DNA from: Tieghemiomyces parasiticus
Lineage: Eukaryota; Kickxellomycota; Dimargaritomycetes; Dimargaritales; Dimargaritaceae
DNA length: 40,035 nt
Reading direction: 5' to 3'
NCBI GenBank assembly: GCA_027575765.1
Contig: JANBPT010000374.1
Span: forward strand, 1-40,035
Shown: piece by piece, positions 39,503 through 40,035 of the stretch
Numbering within the stretch: the stretch's first letter is position 1
Layout of the letters: every line of letters starts with the position of its first letter
The notes under the pieces: model-generated
The model's input: only the letters and a program-made list of their open reading frames with translations
Told to the model about the DNA's origin: nothing
Databases searched by the model: none
Position numbers and translations under genes: made by a program

Positions 39503-39510
39503 TTTATATA
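39503..39510 (-). promoter_or_regulatory. TATA box of the secreted-peptide gene
   Basis: TATATAAA reads on the minus strand, 112 bp upstream of the peptide's ATG. This places a start site roughly 80 nt before the ATG, a normal fungal spacing. No other ATG lies between TATA and the start in this direction. TCACGTGA at 39675-39682, a CACGTG-core palindrome, lies 165 bp further upstream. Confidence 0.6.
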
Positions 39511-39922
39511 GATCCAACGAGGAGTTATCTTGGTACAAGGACGGAGGCTGGAGCGTGGAGGGAGAGCGGGAGAGAATGAAGTCACAATGGAGGGAGCGTC
39601 CGATCACCAAGAGACGCGGCTGGAAGACTCGGCTTAATTAATGGCGTTGGCAGAGGAATCGCCTGCAAGAGACCTCACGTGACAGGTGTAGTGAGGAGGG
39701 CTTAACAATGGGAAACCGCTCATTGCCATTGTACTTATGATGAGGTGTTATGCTATCATTCTTTTTATTCTGCTGATGCGTTAGATTACCACAGTTTATA
39801 GGGTCAGGGAAAGGAAATACACGACGGAGAATAACTATAATACTATAAATGCTACAATAAATTATGAAAGTGTCTTTGTAAAATGGTGTTAATTAAATAT
39901 AGCTACCACCACTTTGTACAAC
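39511..39922. other. Upstream region of the peptide gene and flank of the second mariner copy
   Basis: No gene seen. Holds the TCACGTGA palindrome (39675-39682) and increasingly AT-rich sequence (39760-39900) that is probably the non-coding end of the mariner element beginning at its stop codon. Confidence 0.5.
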
Positions 39923-40035
39923 TCAGCGAGCCCTTTCTTGCCAGCTATCGTAGCGGGCTCTATAGTCATTTCGCTGGAGGTTGGCTAGCTCCGATTGCCA
40001 GGCGTCCACAAGGGCCTCCACCGTGGTGAACTTCT
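39923..40035 (-). mobile_element. 3' end of a second mariner transposase, cut by the window edge
   Basis: On the minus strand the last 113 bases encode the C-terminal 37 codons of a mariner transposase: KFTTVEALVDAWQSELANLQ, then RNDYRARYDSW and a TGA stop at 39923. It is the same protein end as in the element at 32850-33860, in opposite orientation. The first 77 bases from the window edge are identical to 33719-33795. Unlike that copy, this one keeps Trp where the first has a stop, so it may be less decayed. The rest lies beyond the window. Confidence 0.85.

Noticed and set aside
1..40035. CRISPR arrays, bacterial operons, biosynthetic clusters, rRNA or tRNA genes
   Set aside because: None seen on either strand. 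Spliceosomal introns throughout identify the window as eukaryotic nuclear DNA.

Overview
This is a stretch of a eukaryotic, almost certainly fungal, nuclear genome. Genes lie on both strands with short intergenic gaps. Introns are small, with GTAAGT/GTAAGC/GTAGGT donors and CTAAC/CTGAC-like branch sites just before the acceptor. Leaders are pyrimidine-rich and 5' of ATG. The gene set is conserved fungal housekeeping. A concentrative nucleoside transporter, an ACTR10/Arp10 with a clear LPDW tail, a Cdc11/Nud1-type spindle-pole scaffold and a CENP-Q-like protein together suggest an early-diverging (zygomycete-grade, possibly Zoopagomycota) fungus. The lineage is an inference, not a reading.

Layout. 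441-3401 (+): a nine-exon CAF-1 p60/Cac2 WD40 gene. 3690-4214 (-): a small acidic/basic protein resembling the C-terminal end of ZNF830. 4542-5827 (-): three-exon MTG1 mitochondrial ribosome GTPase, divergent from 6318-8014 (+), two-exon ARP10 (dynactin pointed end). 8462-9926 (-): two-exon secreted orphan. 10710-14945 (-): a 1411-residue LRR scaffold of the Cdc11/Nud1 type. 15821-17239 (-): cytosolic serine hydroxymethyltransferase, divergent from 18440-19867 (+), four-exon MET22/HAL2 bisphosphate nucleotidase. 20257-22464 (+): NUDCD1-like CS-domain protein. 22465-26653: 4.2 kb without a firm gene, holding decayed coding-like sequence, a possible secreted-protein fragment and an orphan TATA/intron. 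26654-28495 (+): CNT nucleoside transporter. 28995-30552 (+): six-exon CENP-Q-like kinetochore gene. 31034-32089 (+): four-exon Mediator subunit 18. About 32850-33860: a decayed mariner transposase. 34077-35864 (-): two-exon APC-superfamily amino-acid transporter. 38042-38650 (+): proteasome beta-3. 39212-39391 (-): a 59-residue secreted cationic peptide with its own TATA box. 39923-40035 (-): the 3' end of a second mariner copy, cut by the window edge.

The genes are individually regulated eukaryotic units, not an operon. Several fall into shared processes: chromatin assembly and chromosome segregation (Cac2, CENP-Q, Cdc11/Nud1), dynein/dynactin and NudC-type proteins (Arp10, NUDCD1), and one-carbon/sulfur metabolism from one divergent promoter (SHMT and MET22). 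I see no defence system, CRISPR array, biosynthetic cluster or rRNA/tRNA gene. The least explained items are the secreted cationic mini-peptide, the 400-residue secreted orphan, a repeated dyad element in the SHMT/MET22 promoter, the mariner pair sharing a perfectly identical 77-bp block, and decayed coding-like sequence at 22.5-25.6 kb and near 36.6 kb. Exon structures were worked out by eye from splice signals, frame continuity and family conservation, and none was tested by alignment or RNA data.
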